Of a stretch of DNA of 8,281 nt, positions 6,367 through 8,281 are shown one piece after another. Within the stretch, counting starts at the first letter, position 1, and every line of letters begins with the position of its first letter. The stretch is from Bacteroidales bacterium UBA2198. Lineage in GTDB: Bacteria > Bacteroidota > Bacteroidia > Bacteroidales > VadinHA17. The stretch lies in the NCBI GenBank assembly GCA_002328625.1, contig DCVC01000287.1, forward strand, positions 1,756 to 10,036. The letters run 5' to 3'. Below the pieces are notes generated by a model that was not told the DNA's origin, made no database searches, and saw only the letters and a list, made by a program, of their open reading frames with translations. The position numbers and the translations under genes are program-made.

Positions 6367-7482
6367 TTATTGATACACTCTGATATAGTCAACTATCATA
6401 TGTTGCGGGAAGGATGTGGTCTGGTCAGGGTAACCTGGCCAGTTGCCGCCTACAGCAATATTGAAAATGAAAAACTGTGGCAGGCTGAACGGGAATGAAA
6501 TTACCTCTGCACGGTTCAGGGCAAAGAACTGCTGATCATCAACCAGCCACCTTAAACGGTTTGGGGTCCACACAAGGCTGAAGGTATGAAATCCGGAGCT
6601 GAATTTACCGCTGGCCAATGCAAAACTGTTTGTCCTGCTGACATGCCCGTTTGAATCCCAGTGAAGTGCTCCATGAACAACAGAAGGTTCGTGTCCGAGA
6701 AGTTCCATTATATCAATCTCACCGCATTTAGGCCAGCCTGCAGAACTAAAATTCCCGCCAAGCATCCAGAGTGCAGGCCATATCCCTTTGCCTTCAGGAA
6801 GCTTTGCGCGTATTTCAACCCTGCAGTAGGTGAATTCTTTTTTCCCCAGGGTGGTAATCCTTCCCGAGGTATAGGTTGATCCTGAAGGATTAAGTGCTGT
6901 TATATGAAGATATCCTGAATCTATTCGAACATTGTCTGTGGAATTTGTATAATTCTGAAGTTCATTATTGCCCCAGCCCGTTGCTCCCTGTTCATAATTC
7001 CAGACTGAAGTATTTAACTGGCCGGCATCAAACTCATCGCTCCATACAAGATTGGCATAATCAACATTTATGATTTTAATTGTCATTGCCGGTCTGGACA
7101 GATTGCTGTTCTTTGGATTACTGAAAATCAACTTGAAAAATATATCCTGCTTCTGTTCAGAATTCTGAAGGATATTAACAGTAACCGGTTTTGCTGTTTC
7201 TCCGGGTTTAAAAGTAAGTTTACCTGAAGTAACTGCAATATAATCCCTGCCATTAACTGCCGTACTGTCAGCTGTCGAATAGTCAACAGTTACCAGTTTG
7301 TCGTGGGTATCCGATAGTGTTATAAGAATACTGGCAGCAGCTTCAGGAGTATCCTCAACAACCTCAAATACTGAACTGTTGATCATGATATCAGGTGCTG
7401 AAGAACTTTGTCCTTTGTTACATGAGGCGTTTAGAAATAATTGCAGAAATAAAGGACACAATAGGATCAGATTTATTTTCAT
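6367..7482 (-). CDS. Calx-beta/GH16 endo-beta-glucanase lipoprotein (laminarinase type)
   Basis: A 371-residue secreted glycoside hydrolase. The N-terminus is a lipoprotein-like signal with C21 after LNAS, a relaxed lipobox, so it is probably membrane-anchored. There is no acidic K-(D/E)2 surface-export signal after the Cys, which leaves periplasmic or surface location open. Residues about 35-140 form a Calx-beta domain (VTVDYSTADSTAVNGRDY at 64-81, LTFKPGET at 89-96, FSNPKN at 120-125). The GH16 domain fills 145-371: WSDEFD at 147-152, GIWPALWML at 233-241, the catalytic signature GEIDIMEL at 254-261 (nucleophile E255, D257, acid/base E260), and NIAVGGNWPGYPD at 341-353, typical of bacterial laminarinases. 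Expected activity is endo-hydrolysis of beta-1,3- or mixed beta-1,3/1,4-glucans by a retaining mechanism. It is the first gene of a three-gene operon; no SusC/SusD genes are near. Confidence 0.95.
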   Translation of the reverse strand: MKINLILLCPLFLQLFLNASCNKGQSSSAPDIMINSSVFEVVEDTPEAAASILITLSDTHDKLVTVDYSTADSTAVNGRDYIAVTSGKLTFKPGETAKPVTVNILQNSEQKQDIFFKLIFSNPKNSNLSRPAMTIKIINVDYANLVWSDEFDAGQLNTSVWNYEQGATGWGNNELQNYTNSTDNVRIDSGYLHITALNPSGSTYTSGRITTLGKKEFTYCRVEIRAKLPEGKGIWPALWMLGGNFSSAGWPKCGEIDIMELLGHEPSVVHGALHWDSNGHVSRTNSFALASGKFSSGFHTFSLVWTPNRLRWLVDDQQFFALNRAEVISFPFSLPQFFIFNIAVGGNWPGYPDQTTSFPQHMIVDYIRVYQ

Positions 7483-7544
7483 TTAAATGGATTATAAGTC
7501 TTTCTGAAAAAGGAAATTAGTTTATTATTCTTAAAAACATAAGG

Positions 7545-7575
7545 CTAAGATAGCAAATGGTTCTTGATTTTCAAA
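7545..7575 (-). promoter_or_regulatory. Bacteroidota-type promoter for the GH16 operon
   Basis: On the minus strand, TTTG (7575-7572), a 19-nt spacer, then TATCTTAG (7552-7545). The -33 box is exact and the -7 box matches TAnnTTTG at all but one fixed base. This gives a leader of roughly 55 nt before the GH16 ATG and would drive all three minus-strand genes. Confidence 0.68.
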
Positions 7576-7616
7576 GACTTAAAATTAGTTTTATGAATGA
7601 CATGAAGTGAAACAAT

Positions 7617-7648
7617 TTTAACTGACTCAACAGAAATTATTACATTTA
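7617..7648 (+). promoter_or_regulatory. Possible Bacteroidota-type promoter for the second epimerase
   Basis: TTTA (7617-7620), a 20-nt spacer, TACATTTA (7641-7648). Each box differs from TTTG / TAnnTTTG at one base. The distance to the ATG (44 nt from the box end) is close to the 42 nt seen for the other epimerase gene, which supports the call. Confidence 0.45.
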
Positions 7649-7657
7649 GAAAATGAA

Positions 7658-7667
7658 AATCCGGATT
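7658..7667. promoter_or_regulatory. Palindrome in the second epimerase leader, possible operator
   Basis: AATCCGGATT is a perfect 10-bp palindrome just downstream of the predicted start point of transcription, where a repressor could bind. No second copy was seen in the window, so the regulatory role is inference only. Confidence 0.25.
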
Positions 7668-7692
7668 ATAATATTAACTAAATGTTACTGAA

Positions 7693-8281
7693 ATGTATTC
7701 ACGTAAATCTTTTATTAAGCATTCCATTTTAGGAATCGGCGGGTTAATGCTTGCCCCTTCGCTGAGCATTAAATCATTAAGTCAGGCAGGGATTGAGATC
7801 TCTCTGGCAGAGTGGTCTTTACACAGAGCCATCGCTGAAGGTAAGCTGGATCACCTTGATTTTCCTGCAAAAGCAAAAAAAGATTTTGATATCCGCGTTG
7901 TTGAGTACGTTAATGGTCTGTTTGGCAGCAGGAAAATGAATTTCAGGGAAGCCGGTAAAAACAGAGATTACCTTAACGAATTGCTAAAGAGGAGCAAAGA
8001 CGCAGGAGTTATAAATCATCTGATTATGGTTGATGATGAAGGACCCCTTGCTGTTCCGGATGATAAACAAAGATTATTATCAGTAGATAACCACAAAAAA
8101 TGGCTGGAAGCTGCAAAGTTTCTGGGTTGTGTAACAATAAGGGTAAATCTGCATGGCGAGGGGTCATCTGATGAAAAGAAAACCGCCTCTGTGGATTCGC
8201 TTGGAAGGCTTGGAGATATTGCAAAGTCAATGCAGTTAAATATTGTTGTGGAAAATCACGGGAATGAATCATCAAATGGAG
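7693..8281 (+). CDS. Second exported sugar isomerase/epimerase, TIM barrel (partial)
   Basis: The first 196 codons of a xylose-isomerase-like TIM-barrel protein; the 3' end lies beyond the window. The ATG at 7693 gives MYSRKSFIKHSILGIGGLML, a twin-arginine-like leader with RK in place of RR (S3-R4-K5-S-F-I-K), followed by a hydrophobic stretch, so export by Tat or possibly Sec is expected. Visible barrel motifs: ISLAEWSLHRA (36-46), VVEYVNGLF (69-77, E71 a likely metal ligand), LIMVDDEGPL (110-119), TIRVNLHG (148-155) and NIVVENHGN (183-191), which corresponds to the HNHDFEF strand of the paralogue at 4063. The two share fold and export but are clearly diverged and probably act on different substrates. 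The neighbouring ATG at 7682 is in another frame and soon hits a stop. The reaction cannot be assigned. Confidence 0.9.
   Translation, partial: MYSRKSFIKHSILGIGGLMLAPSLSIKSLSQAGIEISLAEWSLHRAIAEGKLDHLDFPAKAKKDFDIRVVEYVNGLFGSRKMNFREAGKNRDYLNELLKRSKDAGVINHLIMVDDEGPLAVPDDKQRLLSVDNHKKWLEAAKFLGCVTIRVNLHGEGSSDEKKTASVDSLGRLGDIAKSMQLNIVVENHGNESSNG

Larger units (their letters stand above)
7483..7692. other. Divergent intergenic region, GH16 operon to second epimerase
   Basis: This 210-nt AT-rich stretch contains promoters facing both ways: a good one for the GH16 operon (7545-7575) and a weaker one for the epimerase (7617-7648). A 10-bp perfect palindrome AATCCGGATT (7658-7667) lies in the predicted epimerase leader. 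A 12-codon reading frame (7653-7691) ends 1 nt before the epimerase ATG but is not supported as a gene. Confidence 0.6.

Noticed and set aside
7653..7691. 12-codon frame (MKIRIIILTKCY) ending 1 nt before the second epimerase ATG, a possible leader peptide
   Set aside because: Its ATG lies almost at the predicted transcription start, it has no run of regulatory codons and no attenuator hairpin follows; probably chance.
8024..8275. 83-codon minus-strand frame at the right edge
   Set aside because: Antisense to the second epimerase, whose motifs are clear in the plus frame.
1..8281. CRISPR array, transposase or insertion sequence, phage or defence genes, tRNA/rRNA
   Set aside because: No regularly spaced repeats, no transposase-like protein, no terminal inverted repeats bounding a gene, and no tRNA or rRNA sequence recognised on either strand.

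Overview
The window looks like chromosomal DNA of a member of the Bacteroidota. The evidence is moderate A+T content, start codons with no Shine-Dalgarno sequence in AT-rich leaders, and candidate promoters of the phylum's TTTG-N19/20-TAnnTTTG type. The protein types also fit: Tat-exported Gfo/Idh/MocA oxidoreductases and TIM-barrel epimerases, a Calx-beta/GH16 lipoprotein and an M55 peptidase. I cannot name a genus.

Layout. (1) 1-1571, minus strand: the N-terminal half of carB (carbamoyl-phosphate synthase large subunit), cut by the left edge. (2) 1572-1854: a divergent intergenic region holding a compact block of inverted repeats that can fold as a three-way junction plus a GC-rich hairpin. 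(3) 1855-4974, plus strand: a Tat-signal Gfo/Idh/MocA oxidoreductase, a small secreted lysozyme-like protein, and a Tat-signal sugar isomerase/epimerase with its own good promoter. They are separated by 224 and 178 nt and are probably not one operon. (4) 4991-7482, minus strand: a tight three-gene operon transcribed leftwards in the order Calx-beta/GH16 beta-glucanase lipoprotein, two-helix membrane protein, secreted M55 peptidase, with a promoter upstream of the GH16 gene. (5) 7693-8281, plus strand: the start of a second sugar isomerase/epimerase with a Tat-like leader, cut by the right edge.

How the genes may work together. The oxidoreductase and the two epimerase-fold proteins all appear to be exported. 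Together they resemble periplasmic sugar oxidation/isomerisation sets (3-keto-glycoside type chemistry) known in this phylum. The GH16 enzyme would cut beta-1,3- or mixed-linkage glucan at the cell surface or in the periplasm. The lysozyme-like protein and the M55 peptidase point to peptidoglycan or D-amino-acid peptide processing. No SusC/SusD pair, regulator, transposase, phage gene, CRISPR array, tRNA or rRNA is visible.

I see no clear new defence or mobile system. The points most worth checking are the structured block upstream of the oxidoreductase, an M55 peptidase that seems to lack an internal segment of roughly 60-80 residues while keeping its metal ligands, and the unusual GH16/membrane protein/M55 operon.
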